From Endomychus coccineus (lineage: Eukaryota > Arthropoda > Insecta > Coleoptera > Endomychidae): a DNA stretch of 64,000 bases. The notes below the pieces were generated by a model. The model did no database searches. It saw nothing but the letters and a program-made list of their open reading frames with translations, and was not told the origin of the DNA. This document shows, in pieces, positions 31,010 through 42,304 of this stretch (its first letter is position 1; the number at the start of each line of letters is the position of its first letter). The stretch spans positions 33,840,912 through 33,904,911 of the forward strand of contig OY294067.1 in assembly GCA_958510875.1 (NCBI GenBank). Direction: 5' to 3'. The translations under genes were made by a program, and so were the position numbers.

Positions 31010-31660
31010 GCTGTGATCACCACAAACAGCACCTTCTCATGGGGATGATCGTGTGAGGTTCATTACGGAAACCGCTTTACATAAGCTTGGTATTCCATTC
31101 CGCGCCAAGAGCTGCTTTACATCCCAGCAAGTCCTCATGATCCATAAAGCACAGATTTGACTTTTTCTGAAGTACCTACTATTCAAATGTTTGGAGTTTG
31201 GCTCCCAAACATAAGCTAAAGCTCTTGGACTCTGTCCAGAAGAGAGCTATTCGTCTGATTGATGATGTCACACTTACGAGTTCCTTGTCCTCTCTAGAAT
31301 ATCGTAGAAAGGTGGGACATCTCTCCGTTTTCTATAGACATTTCCGTGGTCGGTGTTCATCAGAAATCTCTGTTGTTCCACCACGAGAAATTTCAGATAG
31401 GCGGACCAGACGAGCTCAAACTAGTCACCCCTTCATTGTCAAGCTTGAGACTTCAGATTCAACATTTCCATCGAAATTAGGGAACTCTTCACCTAGAGAG
31501 GCCTTTCCCTATTCCAATAACCTCCAAACTTTCATGAGAAATTGGAAAGCCTATCTTCTCTCCCAACATTCCACTGCTCGCTCACACGATGTTCTTCGAA
31601 CATTATTTTTTTCTTCTTTTTCTTCATCATGTTACAATCATTAATTCGACCTGTAGGAGT
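31010..31660 (+). pseudogene. LINE 3' portion (Jockey/CR1-like)
   Basis: Plus strand. AVITTNSTFSWGDHVRFITE and RAKSCFTSQQVLMIHKAQI (31005-31160) precede a stop, then the frame at 31198-31644 reads APKHKLKLLDSVQKRAIRL, SLEYRRKVGHLSVFYRHFRG and AQTSHPFIV, ending in a short NLQTFMRNWKAYLL tail. This is the post-RT region and terminus of the same LINE family as 16270-17625, and here the 3' end is uninterrupted (compare GATGTTCTTCGAACATTAT at 31589-31607). It is a 5'-truncated copy with a few stops, as usual for LINEs. Confidence 0.75.
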
Positions 31661-31664
31661 GTCC

Positions 31665-32280
31665 GAAATTAATATCAAGTTGTTACATTTTCATGATTGT
31701 AGAGATAATCCGAAAATTTGTAGGTCATCCTTCATAATGAAGTAACATTATTATTATTCACATATTCCTTGATGTCAATGATTTTTCTCCTTACAAAAAA
31801 TTATAAAATATAGATTTGTAGACCAAATATCAGAACGAAGGTCGATTCCGATCAGGGTCATTGAATTCATTTACTGATGCATCAGTTCATCATATCACGA
31901 CCCTCCCTCTCCCCCAAAAATTTTATCAATCACTCAAATTTCTGTTCAGATTATTACAATTCAATAAGGTATTCGAATAGTTCCCCATTTTGTCGCTTCG
32001 TATCACGTACTTCGAATGAAGAATCCAATTTCTCCCATCCAGAAATTACGTTATCAATAATATCAGTTTCTTATAAGCATGCTCTGTAATGCTTGAGAAT
32101 TGGGAAGTTTCTTTTGAACATATGTTGTAGATGGTAATGTTTTATTATAAAGCGGAAAACAAACTTCACAACTACTTATTTTTACCAGACTGTATTGAAG
32201 TCTGAATGCAGCTATTCAATTTTACTGAACAGACGGTTTTTCCATTTGCTCAGTCAAATTGAATCATACTGATGATTATA
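31665..32280. other. Unrecognised DNA
   Basis: No feature recognised, including the open stretch at 31877-32089. Confidence 0.45.
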
Positions 32281-32289
32281 CCTGGTAAA

Positions 32290-32705
32290 ATGAAATAAAA
32301 CAATATTTTGCTTAATTTCCAAAAGAGATTTTTCTCACGACCTGTTTCGACTTTTACATCATTATCGAATGAATATAGATACAACAGATTCAGTAAGAGA
32401 TTAAGGTCCAATTGTCTAGTAAGTGTATTGTATTCAGGGTTTTTACAAAGTTTGTTAATCTACAAACTTTCCAACAGATTCATTCCTTTGTTGCACGTAT
32501 GAAGGGTTTTAAGATTATCTATTGTAATTTTATTACTTGAAATATTAATATGTTCGAAGATTGCTGATTTACTGTCGAAAGAAATATGTTCTTTAAAACG
32601 TGATTCGAAATTGCGAGCCGTCTGCCCAACATAGGCCATTGGGCACACACCACATTCAATCCTGTTGATACCGAATTTTTGCCTTTGTTTTTTGTTTGGC
32701 ATTAA
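32290..32705 (-). pseudogene. Penelope-like element 3' fragment with GIY-YIG endonuclease
   Basis: Minus strand, open from 32702 to 32460. It reads FGINRIECGVCPMAYVGQTA, then RFKEHISFDSKSAIFEHI and DNLKTLHTCNKGMNLLESL. C-x2-C followed by AYVGQT and R-x-x-EH is the Penelope GIY-YIG endonuclease; LLESL holds the catalytic Glu. The reverse transcriptase is missing upstream, so this is a 5'-truncated copy of a third Penelope family. In its 3' flank (32333-32372, minus) TGATGTAAAAGTCGAAACAG resembles an eroded hammerhead. Confidence 0.8.
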
Positions 32706-32709
32706 ATAA

Positions 32710-33615
32710 ATAGTAATTTGCTCAGATTCAAGCCGCTAGAAAAAGAAGTTGTTATATTAAATTTTGAAAAATAGTTGCTGTTTGATAATTCGAAAACATA
32801 ACTAAAACATGGACTTTTCTAGTGTTTCTGTTATGGAATATAATAACTGCGAGATTTGTTTTTGTTCTTTACGATTAATGATTTGATTAATTGAAGTGAA
32901 TGGTTGAAATGTTAATTGAAGTTTCAGTTTCTAGAAAAACACCAATTAATTCATATGGGATGAATATTAACAACTATAACATTCAGACGTTCAATGTTCC
33001 TAGATGTGCAGGGATTCGTAACAAGTCATAAGGAATGATAACTGGTTCTACATGAAGTGAAGTACCTAAACCGCTGTATTTAAATATTGTATAGCATGAA
33101 ACCGTACAGAATGCAAATACAAGACTGCAATTACCCGCCAGGAAAGATAAATGGATTTGTGTAGATGCGAGCTTTCTTGCTCAGATCGACAATACCATTT
33201 TAAATTGGTTTATGAACTATTATGCTACTATAAATTTCGAAGCGATTACTGGCCGCGTATGTCTGAACATTTTATAATGATCTGTGATCCATAGATCACT
33301 AACTTCTCTCACCCGTAGGACCCCAAAATATATTGCAAATGATTGGAAACCGATAACGATGCAAACAGACTTCCGATTATATTCGAAAGTAAATTTATAT
33401 TTCTTATTTGATCAGATAATCAATTGATCTATTTTTGAAATTAAGATGTGTACATTGCGTTTATTGTAAAATATATGACAAGCCAATGCAGTTTTTCATA
33501 CTATCGATCACCTCAACTGAAGAAAAATTCCTTGATATATAAATCATGTTGTATTATATTCTGATGAACATAACAATGGCCATAAGATTTTTACATGGCA
33601 GAATTAAAAACCACC
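32710..33615. other. Unrecognised AT-rich DNA
   Basis: No feature recognised. Confidence 0.5.
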
Positions 33616-34379
33616 TAGCCCCGACAATACACTTCTGGTAAATCAAACAAAACCATGTTTGAAGAATTTGTGTGAAGTTGTCCACATTTTTCCAGTCATG
33701 ATTTATGACATGCGGTATTTTCTATGGGGGTTGCAGACCGTACTAGCCGAAGGTAACGGAACAACTGAATCACAGAATGATATGAATATTCACCTCAACC
33801 AAAAGTATTAATTTTTTGCTTTGTTACAAAATTACAAAAAATATAGACAATGGCTCACACATATAGTGGGTTGTAATGAATACGCGTTAACTGCCGCTCT
33901 TCATATATGGAGAAATTGTGAGAGTAAATTGAATGAGCAAAACATATTGCTGTCAGGAAAAATAGTAATATCAAACAAGATCAGTAGCACACGTATCGTA
34001 AATACGTGATATCTAAATGAAGGCAACCTGTCAGAAAATTTCTGATTTCAAGTAGCATGTTGATACCAACAGAGATGAGTAGCACCACTGAAATAATTAC
34101 TTGCAACAATATACCATATTATGCTTTTATACCTCGTCGAGCTGCTGCAAAACAATATCTCTCTTTCCAAGGTTATAAGGAAAGTACCAGAACACCCGTT
34201 TGTAGCTGGCATCTTTAATCAACCGTTATTTATAATCACTCAAAAGGTGAACCGATTGCAACGAATACGATTTCAAAGTGTTCGCTGCCCGACTGTCTAG
34301 TAACTGACGTCACGCACCCCAGCCTCGCGGTAGGATATGTTTTACAGATTATTTTTTGAATTATTATAATTAATTTTAC

Positions 34380-34750
34380 TCTTTGAATTTTGCGCTATAA
34401 CTTTGGTTAGATTTTGTGTACCATACCATCATATTTCGATTGAAAAAAAGAATCCAAACTTTCTTGAAGACAATTTCAAGCATATTGCTATCGATAGCAG
34501 CAATATTTGGATTCCTCTGTCGATCCAAACTAGAATTTGCTGCAAAAATGTCAGCATAAAGGTTGACTTTTTCTAGTGATGTAGTGGCCAGTGTACCGTC
34601 ATCTTTGGTTAGGGGAGGAAATGAACTGGAATTGAAATTTCTATGAATTGCATTGGTCAAAGTCCAAAACGAACGGGAGCCATTCGGGCATTCGATAAGT
34701 TTTGATTTTATGGCATTATATGCCTTTTCGGAGCGTTTACTGTAATGTTG
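34380..34750 (-). pseudogene. LINE fragment (region before the reverse transcriptase palm)
   Basis: Minus strand from 34750: HYSKRSEKAYNAIKSKLIEC, PNGSRSFWTLTNAIHRNF, SSSFPPLTKDDGTLATTS and EKVNLYADIFAANSSLD. NGSRSFW-x-LTxAI and SSFPPL-x-x-DGTLA are typical of Jockey/CR1-like LINEs between endonuclease and reverse transcriptase. The resemblance is lost after MLEIVF (about 34450). Probably from the same LINE family as 16270-17625 and 31010-31660, although these parts do not overlap. Confidence 0.7.
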
Positions 34751-36060
34751 GTATTAAGATATTTCGTGGAAGCATACAGTCCCTAACAGGTCGACTATCT
34801 TAGTTATTGTGTATTTAATAAGACGAGGGTAGGTATTTACCACTTTTATGTAGACTGCAAGTAATTATTTTCAGGATGCTACTCTTCTATGTTGGTACTA
34901 AGATTTATCGTGAAAGCAGAAGGTTTCTAGCAGGTCGCCGCCCTTCTTGGTTACTGTGTATTTCATAAAACATGAGTAGCTGTTCACGTCTTTCCTGTAG
35001 ATTGCAAGTAATTATTTTAAAGATGCCACTCATCTATGTTGGTATTGAGATTTTTCGTGAAAGCTGGAGGTTTCTAGCAGGTCACCTTTCTTGGTTACTG
35101 TGTATTTCATAAAACATGAGTAGCTGTTCACCTCTTCCCTGTAGATTGCAAGTAATTGTTTTAAAGATGCTACTCATCTATGTTGGTATTAAGATTTTTC
35201 GTGAAAGCAGAAGGCTTCTAGCAAATCGCCTCTCTTGGTTATCGCGTATTTCATAAAAAGGGGGTAGCTATTCCCCTTTCCTGTAGATTGCAAATAATTA
35301 TTTTAAAGATGCTACTCATCTATGTGGGTATCAAGATTTTTTGTGAAAGCAGAAGGTTTATAGCAGGTCGCCTTTCTTGGTTATCGCGTATTTCATAAAA
35401 AGGAGGTAGCTATTCACTCCTTTCCTGTAGATTGCAAGTAATTATTTAAGAGGTGCTGCTACTCATCTATATTGGTACTAAGATTTTTCGTGAAAGCAGA
35501 AGGTTTCTAACAGGCCACCTTTCTTATTTATCGTGTGTTTAATAAAGCGAGGGTAGCTATTCACTCCTTTCCTGTAGATTGCAAGTAATTATTTTGAAAA
35601 CGCTATTCAACTATGTTGGTTTTAAAATTATTCGTGAGAGCAGAAGGTTTCTAACAGGTCGCCTTCCTTAGTTTTCGCGTATTTAATAAAACGAGGGTAG
35701 CTATTTACCCCTTTTCTGTAGATTTCAAGTGATTATTCTGAAGATGCTACTCATCTATGTTGGTATTTAGATTTTCGTGAAGCCAGAAGATTTCTAACAG
35801 GTTGCCTTTCTTAGTTATTGCGTAGTTGATAAAACTAAGGAACTATTTACCCCTTTCCTGTAGGTTGCGATTATTTTAGGAGTGCAACCCATTTATGTTG
35901 GTATCAACATGTTACCTTAAATCAGGAACTTTCTAACGGGATGCCGTCATCATATATTTAGTGAAACAAGGGCTGCTATTTGCCCGTTTATTCTGGGAAC
36001 TATGATACAAGTGCTACTGATCTTGTTTGATATCACGATTTTACCTGACAGCAATATGAT
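34747..36060. repeat. 144-bp minisatellite, about nine units
   Basis: Using the TATGTTGGTA landmark, units start near 34747, 34891, 35038, 35182, 35324, 35471, 35615, 35759, 35897 and about 36028, with spacings of 138-147 bp. Each unit runs through TTTCGTGAAAGCAGAAGG, AGCAGGTCGCCTTTCTTGG, CCTTTCCTGTAGATTGCAAG and GATGCTACTCATC. Outer units are more diverged than central ones, as expected from unequal exchange. Confidence 0.88.
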
Positions 36061-36399
36061 ATGCTTATTTCCTTTCACAATTTTCCCATATGTAGACAGT
36101 TGCGGTTATCTCTCATTCGTTACAATCCACTATATGTGTGAGCCAATGTCTATATTTTTTCTAATTTTGTAACTAAACAAAAGATGAATATTTTTGGTTG
36201 AGCTTATTCATATCATTTTGTAATTTAGTAAGTTCGGTAAAGCTCGGTTACCTTCAGCTAGTACAGTTTGGAAAGCACAAACCTCTATGCATCCCACATA
36301 AAATTTACGGCATGTCATAAACAGTGGCTGAAAAACTATGAACAAAATCACACAAATGTTTCATGATATTATATGAGTGGTAACTTTACTGGAAAAAGG

Positions 36400-38260
36400 C
36401 ACTAACACTTTGATACAGTTGACTGAAACATAAGTGATGGAATAATGAAACGTTCTGTGTCAAATATAGGTATCGATATTCTCGATAAGGTTCCTTCAAT
36501 GTTATGACTAATTTCGTACTCAAATGATTCACTTCAACAATAGTTGAGTGCATAAATAATAAATTCAGGTTACGGTACCCCCTACGTATATATTCAATCA
36601 ATTATATAAGCCTCACGGCTATTCTATATATTTTCACATGTTATTTATCTATTACTCAATTATCTGTACTTTGCGTGTATTTATATGTGAGTTTACAGAA
36701 ATTTGCTGATTCTTTATTAGTTCAACGAAGTCTTGAATCGGTAATAAAACAGTTATAAATAATATGTTTCACAGAGTAATCATCATTCATTATTTATTGC
36801 AGTGGTAGAACTATAAGCCAAAATAATGAATGAGTGACCACTATTTTATCGATGTGGTACGAATAACGATTGATTCACATGCGTCTTCTAACTGAAGCTC
36901 CTTTAGTACGAAATGACAAGGTCATTTATTTATTGTGCATGGTCATGGGTATCAGGATTAGGTAGTTTAATTTAATTTGGCGTTATCGTAACGTATCCAG
37001 CGGTGGAAACAGTTGACAATCGAAGTTTTGTAGCGATAATTATTCAGTATGTGGGTATGTTCTGTAAATTAGCTTACTAAAACTTACAACAATGTGTATG
37101 TGCCATGTGTATATAACTAAACAAGTTAAATATATTCGTGCTAACAAAAATCAGAGTGAGTGACTTGTGCACAAATTCCATGGATATAATATAGTGCCTT
37201 ATGAGAACCTATAAATAACGTGTGAGCTATGATGATTGATCCAGCGTAATACGAAATAATGGTGAGTACCTGCATTCCATATTTTCAGACTAGGTAATCG
37301 ACATACAAAATGCACGTTTAATATAATGAAAAAATAGTAACATTATCAACCAACAACCTAGATGATAAGTACTACTTATTGATTAATTCAATCCTGTATT
37401 TTATAATCTTGACTCCTAAATTAATAGATGTCCCGATGAAGTAACCTATGACACGTGCTTTTCACACATCGACCATCGGAAACTTATTTCGTTCGCATTT
37501 CATTACAATCAATTTGTGTATAAAGACCCTTCCATTCTGAATATATCTTGTCTAAAGGTGATACCTAGAATATTTCATACAGTAAATTTCTTTCTTCGAC
37601 TTTTCATCATAGAGATCATATATGATCTCTATGCTTTTCATACCCGATATCGAAAAGACAAGATATCAAATCTCACGCTTGAACAAGTGAATATTCTATT
37701 TATAGATATCTATCTCTGTCTAACTTGGACATATTAACTGAATAATCACGATGTACTAACGAGTAAAAAAACAGTATCTTTTCTGTAAGTTGAACTTACT
37801 GATTTTATATTTTCCAGGACTTGACTCCTCACTAAATTTTTGACACTTTGCAATTTGCATCCCCCAGCTGGTCTGCGATGAATCTATAATGATCTTTCCA
37901 AGTTATGGAATACGATGATGATATTGAATTGATTGAATTGAAGCCGTAATGTAAGTTTTTGTTTTATACTAAATTGTAAAAGTGGGAAACCACCCAGCAA
38001 ATCTAGTTTATTATTATTATCAATCTAGTTTTCAACCAGAAACTTTAAAATAATATATTTAAGTAATTTTGTGTATTTATTTGCATATTTGTCTCAGTAA
38101 TGTTTGGAAATGCACCAAAATTTGTTAGGTGGCTTAACCTCCAAATTTTCACCAATAGATATTGAACTGATATTTCAAAACTAGCTATTCTGAATTATTC
38201 TCCATTTAACGCTGTGAAAGAAACTAATCATCTGAAGTTATACAACCTCTAGTGATATTC
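36400..38260. other. Unrecognised AT-rich DNA
   Basis: No gene recognised. It contains a perfect 26-bp palindrome at 37608-37633, listed separately. Confidence 0.5.
37608..37633. repeat. Perfect 26-bp palindrome
   Basis: CATAGAGATCATA at 37608-37620 is followed directly by its reverse complement TATGATCTCTATG at 37621-37633, with no spacer. Confidence 0.9.
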
Positions 38261-38494
38261 GTGATTTAAAGGGCGGAATATATGCACGTCAATTCAGTTA
38301 AAATATGCGCATATATATGCATAGTTTTTCTTTGAAATATGCAACAATATGCATTTATTTGTCAAAATATGCAATTATATGCCTTGAATATAACATGGAA
38401 AAATGGAAATAAAGAAACGCCGACTCTTACAAAAATTATTTATTTTAAGTAAAATTAAAAGAAAAATATAATAGGTAAAATTTTTAACCTGAAA

Positions 38495-39770
38495 TAGTAT
38501 AAAATCAATTATAACGATATATTTTTCAAAATTTTCCAATAAAAGTGTTTGCCTTGTGGTCTGTAAAAATATGTTTGTACAAAGAAAAAGATCTTTCAAC
38601 ATCTACCGATGTGATCTGGCAATATCTCAATTTGGGTAGTAAGTTATAAGGCCAAGGTATTACTTCGTTGGATGGTCAAAAATATGTTTGACTTCCATTA
38701 AATACTTAAAGCCTTCATTCTTTCCCACAATAACTTCGAGTTTACTTCTCACTTGATCTCCTACATCACCGGGAACTTTTTTGCATTTGTCGGAAAAAGT
38801 TTCAACAATATTAATTGATTCTCTTGAACTCGTATTCCTACTTTCTAACGAAGTTATTATATCTGGTATAAAACTGAAATTAACCTCAATAAAAACAAGT
38901 TCCTTAGCTAAATTTACATTTTTGAATACTGCTTGACTTTGCACTAACCACTGTGAATTGTCTTCTAAATCTAAAACTATGTCTTTAATGGCTTCAAAAT
39001 GGTCTGCGTAGAATATCGCGGCCTTAATCCATGTTCGCCATCGAGTAATTACGGGCTCTGGAGGTAAACTAACTCCTGGCAATTTCTCTCTATAGATCTG
39101 CACTCTTAGAGGTGCTTTTAAAAACACTTTCTTTACATTTGAAATTAATTTGTTCACCAAGGGATATGCTGTTCTAATAGTTTCTGCAACTCTGTTTATC
39201 CCTTGTAAAAGGCAAGTGACATGTACCATATTGGGATAAAATATTTTTGAGTTTTGGCCTACTTTAACCATATACGGCGCTGCGTCAGACAAAAACACTA
39301 AAAACTTCTCTACAGGAACTAGATTTGGTAAAAAAAAATTTGTTGGAGACTGCTGAATAAATCGAGTTACGGTCACATTATTTGTTTTGTCTAACTGTTT
39401 AGAAGGTATTAAATATGGCTTCCCTGGCTCATTTTCTTGAAGCCCTCCAATAATAAGATGTGCGATATATCGACCACATGAGTCTGTGCTTTCATCAACA
39501 ATAATATAAAAATGTTCATCGCCCAGTGAAACTTTAATTTCTTCCATTACGGTTTCGTAAACTGTTTGCACATACTTCTTTCTAAGTGTGGATTCGTCAG
39601 GGATGTTTTGATTACGTTGATTATGTTTTTTGCAAAAAATCTCTGAATTGTGTATTTTGCAATTTCTTCAAAGGTATATTTGCTGCGACTAAAGCTTTGC
39701 ATAAGTCTTGATGAAACACCTCCTTTTCACTCTTTGGTAAGAAGGTTCTGTTCGGTGACAATACTTACTA
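38495..39770 (-). pseudogene. hAT-like transposase, frameshifted
   Basis: Minus strand. Upstream of the 303-codon main frame (39571-38660) the protein begins as RTFLPKSEKEVFHQDLCKAL and AANIPLKKLQN; a slip in the T6/A6 run near 39640-39655 joins this to NIPDESTLRKKYVQTVYE. The main frame has YIIVDESTDSCGRYIAHLII (hAT DESTD block), VFLSDAAPYMVKVGQ, HVTCLLQGINRVAE and PPEPVITRWRTWI (the R-W segment). After K-stop at 38660 a second slip restores LRYCQITSVDVERSFSLYKH, the hATC dimerisation signature, and a third gives ENFEKYIVI. The order is complete for a hAT relative of the CGG-repeat-binding-protein-like group. The protein cannot be made as one chain. Confidence 0.85.
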
Positions 39771-39936
39771 CCACCGAACACGACTTGGCACCCCCAGGGA
39801 TTATTTAATAAGTGTGCCAGCGAAATAGACAACAATAGGGGTGGAGCTTCAAGTGAACCTTCTTGTCTTGTTTCTGTTCGGTGAATTAGGCAAGCTGATT
39901 ACTTGGAAATTCCTAAACATCCAATAAATGACGGCA

Positions 39937-39987
39937 ATAAACCATATAATAATAAAATGAGTCCATAAACCATATAATAATAAAACC
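39937..39987. repeat. Short direct duplication
   Basis: ATAAACCATATAATAATAAAA occurs twice, starting near 39937 and 39965, inside the 5' leader region of the hAT element. Confidence 0.7.
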
Positions 39988-40169
39988 TACCCACCTTTTA
40001 AATTATTTCAATTATCTGCAAGGGTCGCACTTAATCTTTTGATAAAACGAAAAACATAAGAATATGCACACAAATTTTATTTTTGCCAAAATATGCAATT
40101 TTTTATGAAATTTGTAAAAATATGCAAAATATGCAAATATATGCACTTTGCATATATTCCGCCCTTCAG

Positions 40170-40480
40170 TGATAATTTATGATGGGAATCATCGTTTATG
40201 TGCAATAGTGCAGCAAAAATTGAGACATAGTAGCCTGTCGCTCAAATTATCCATCCAAATGTTCAATGATAAACGTACCTTATCGTCACCGTAGTATTGA
40301 TGTGTTCTATGTCCGTCAAAACACGAACTGAGAAAGAGGCAAAAGACGTTAGAAACTGCATATCTTCAAAATCATGATATCGATTGAATTCTGATTGGAG
40401 GTGATTATTGACAAAAATTATTAGATCCTGTTTCAGAACTCACCTTTTCTCAATCAGACATATAATTCGAATTTTATTAA
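40170..40480. other. Spacer between two transposon relics
   Basis: Nothing recognised in about 310 bp. Confidence 0.5.
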
Positions 40481-40490
40481 GAAATCTTTC

Positions 40491-42302
40491 TGGATATAGA
40501 ACAAGCTAACCAATTTGCTGCCTATCCTGGAAATTGGTGGGATATAGAACAAGAATTGAGGATTTGGAACAACATAATGTTTTGAATTTTTTTATTGACT
40601 TTAATGGACAAAACATCAGATAAAACTATGAAAGTATATGAAATGAACAGTGTTCAGTGTTCAGTTCAAATCCTACTGAAATCCCTCATTTCAAATTGCT
40701 AAGATTTTTTCCCTTTGACTGACATCTCTTTCCTCTCTTCTTTGTCAAAGTCTCGTTCTCTTTCCTTTCCGAAATTTTCGGCGTGCTTCTTTTCTTCTTA
40801 ATTCTGATAATTTTTTCGTCCTCAATGGATTTATCATTTTTTGTATTAGTCTTCAATATAGCAATGTAGAAGTCTTTCCTGCTATGGAAGATACGGTAAC
40901 ATTTCTGTAAGATGTTTCCTTTTCTGATCTGAAATTTTTGGAATCAAATTAATCTCTGGAATATTTACAGGAAATGCCCATATACGGGAATCTTGGTTTC
41001 TAACTTCTTTCATATTATGATTCAATTTTATTTCAGTGAACTTCTCTTCGAATGCTTCTCTAAATTCTATATTTAAAGTACATTCATTATTGTAAATGAT
41101 GTGTTTCACTTTCATGAAGGATATCTTATTGCAGGTGAGGGTTTCAGCCTTAGCCTGAACATTTTTATAGTCTGCAGTTGTCATCTGCAATACTTTAAAT
41201 TTCAATTTTGATCTGTGGGACGCAGCTGTCAGACCACAATATCAGTTTTGTTATTAGTGGTTTGTCCTGTATAACGCTTTTCAGAATTTTGTAGATGGCA
41301 CACGCAAAATGAACCCCCCTTCTATCGCATAACATTTCATGCCATATTGCATTGTATACAACCTTCGTTTTATCAAAATGGGCGTCAAGTTATAGCAACA
41401 TAACTTCGATTTGTAGTAGAAGTTGCTAACGTTAGACTTTGGTAAAGAGAAGGTATTTTGAGGATCTAAAGTTAAAATTCCAACTTGGTAGTCATCTACA
41501 TAAGCTTGTCTGTCTCGATTCCTTTCATCATTTCCGATATTCTTCCTTCATTTTGAGCAGTGATCTCTTCTTCAGTGGGGTTCTTATTCATTTTGAATTG
41601 CTCACACTCATCGCATAGGTCTTCCTCATGTTTGAAGAAACTAAAGTTGTACTCTGTATTGAAAATTTTTTTGTACATGTGGAATTTAACAGGTGTATCT
41701 TCACTTGATTTATAGAGGTCATATATCCTCTGAATGCTCAGGCCTCTCTCTAGATACTTTTTAGTCGAATTTTTTCGACAATAAAGTGATTCTATCACGG
41801 GGAACGATTCGATATGGCTACGAATATTTTTCTTCATTTCTTCAGAAATAACCTTTTCCTTATGCTTTTCTGTCAATGGAGAACGAGGAATATTTGTTTC
41901 AGTATCTTGCACATTTTTGAGAAAATAATAAATCCTAGTTTTGCTAATGTTGAGGATGTTGGAAAAAAAATGTTGACAGACTCTAATTATAACTCCTCTG
42001 ACATAAAGAAAATATTCGTATGAGTATTTCCTCCGACTATTCTCATTTTGTGTTCTCTTTCTAACAGCTTGTTCTCTTGACGTGTTTTTTCACGTCTATC
42101 GATTCATTTTGATAAATGTACATAGCATATCCTAATTCTGCGCAAATGTGGGAATCATTGAGGATATGGATTCAAAATGAATATGGTACATTCAAATACT
42201 TCAAATACTGTATACTGCAGTGGATATAGCACAAATTTAATGAAATATTCATTTTCCTGATGCGAAATATTAAAGTATTTCACTGGATATAGATCAAGCT
42301 AA
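40491..42302 (-). mobile_element. DUF7869-type element relic with repeated end motif
   Basis: The coding relic below is bracketed by four direct copies of a GGATATAG(A/C)(A/T)CAA motif: 40491-40510, 40539-40553, 42221-42235 and 42284-42302. The outermost pair matches over 19 bases (TGGATATAGAACAAGCTAA against TGGATATAGATCAAGCTAA). I infer that these mark the ends of the element; inverted repeats were not seen. Confidence 0.5.
40882..42090 (-). pseudogene. DUF7869-family transposon protein relic
   Basis: Minus strand. From about 42090 the frame reads REQAVRKRTQNENSRRKYSY, VRGVIIRVCQHFFSNILNIS and KTRIYYFLKNVQDTETNIP, then SHIESFPVIESLYCRKNSTK, LSIQRIYDLY and LCDECEQFK with a C-x2-C pair. The chain continues as VGILTLDPQNTFSLPKSNVS and FYYKSKLCCYNLT, shifts frame, and goes on to HEMLCDRRGVHFACAIYKIL and LILWSDSCVPQ, the block with the conserved D-S-C of the RNase H-like domain. 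About 150 codons expected after that are gone; the sequence resumes as the C-terminal ETLTCNKISFMKVKHIIYNN. This matches the layout of a large, poorly characterised insect transposon-linked family. Role inferred from the RNase H-like fold only. Confidence 0.65.
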
Positions 42303-42304
42303 TT

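Larger units (their letters stand above)
33620..36398. mobile_element. Fold-back type element with one-sided minisatellite
   Basis: The left arm (33620-34111) is an imperfect inverted copy of the outer right arm (about 35868-36398). Matching blocks include ATTTATGACATGC (33698-33710) against GCATGTCATAAAC near 36311, GGCTCACACATATAGTGG against CCACTATATGTGTGAGCC (36129-36146), and TATCAAACAAGATCAGTAGC (33970-33989) against its reverse complement near 36000-36040. The left arm carries one copy of the minisatellite unit; the right arm carries about nine. No transposase is visible, so it would be non-autonomous. Exact ends and target duplication were not resolved. A LINE fragment sits between the arms. 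Confidence 0.7.
38269..40166 (-). mobile_element. hAT-like DNA transposon with both ends visible
   Basis: A 1.9-kb element. The ends are perfect 18-bp inverted repeats AAGGGCGGAATATATGCA (38269-38286 and 40149-40166). Next to both ends the motif AATATGCA or ATATGCAA is repeated many times (38300-38385 and 40065-40147), as in hAT subterminal repeats. Flanks share GTGAT (GTGATTTA left; GTGATAAT after CA on the right), an imperfect candidate for the 8-bp hAT duplication. Inside is a frameshifted transposase. Confidence 0.85.

Noticed and set aside
34747..36060. Long terminal repeats of an LTR retrotransposon around the minisatellite
   Set aside because: The flanking arms are inverted, not direct, and no gag/pol coding is present.
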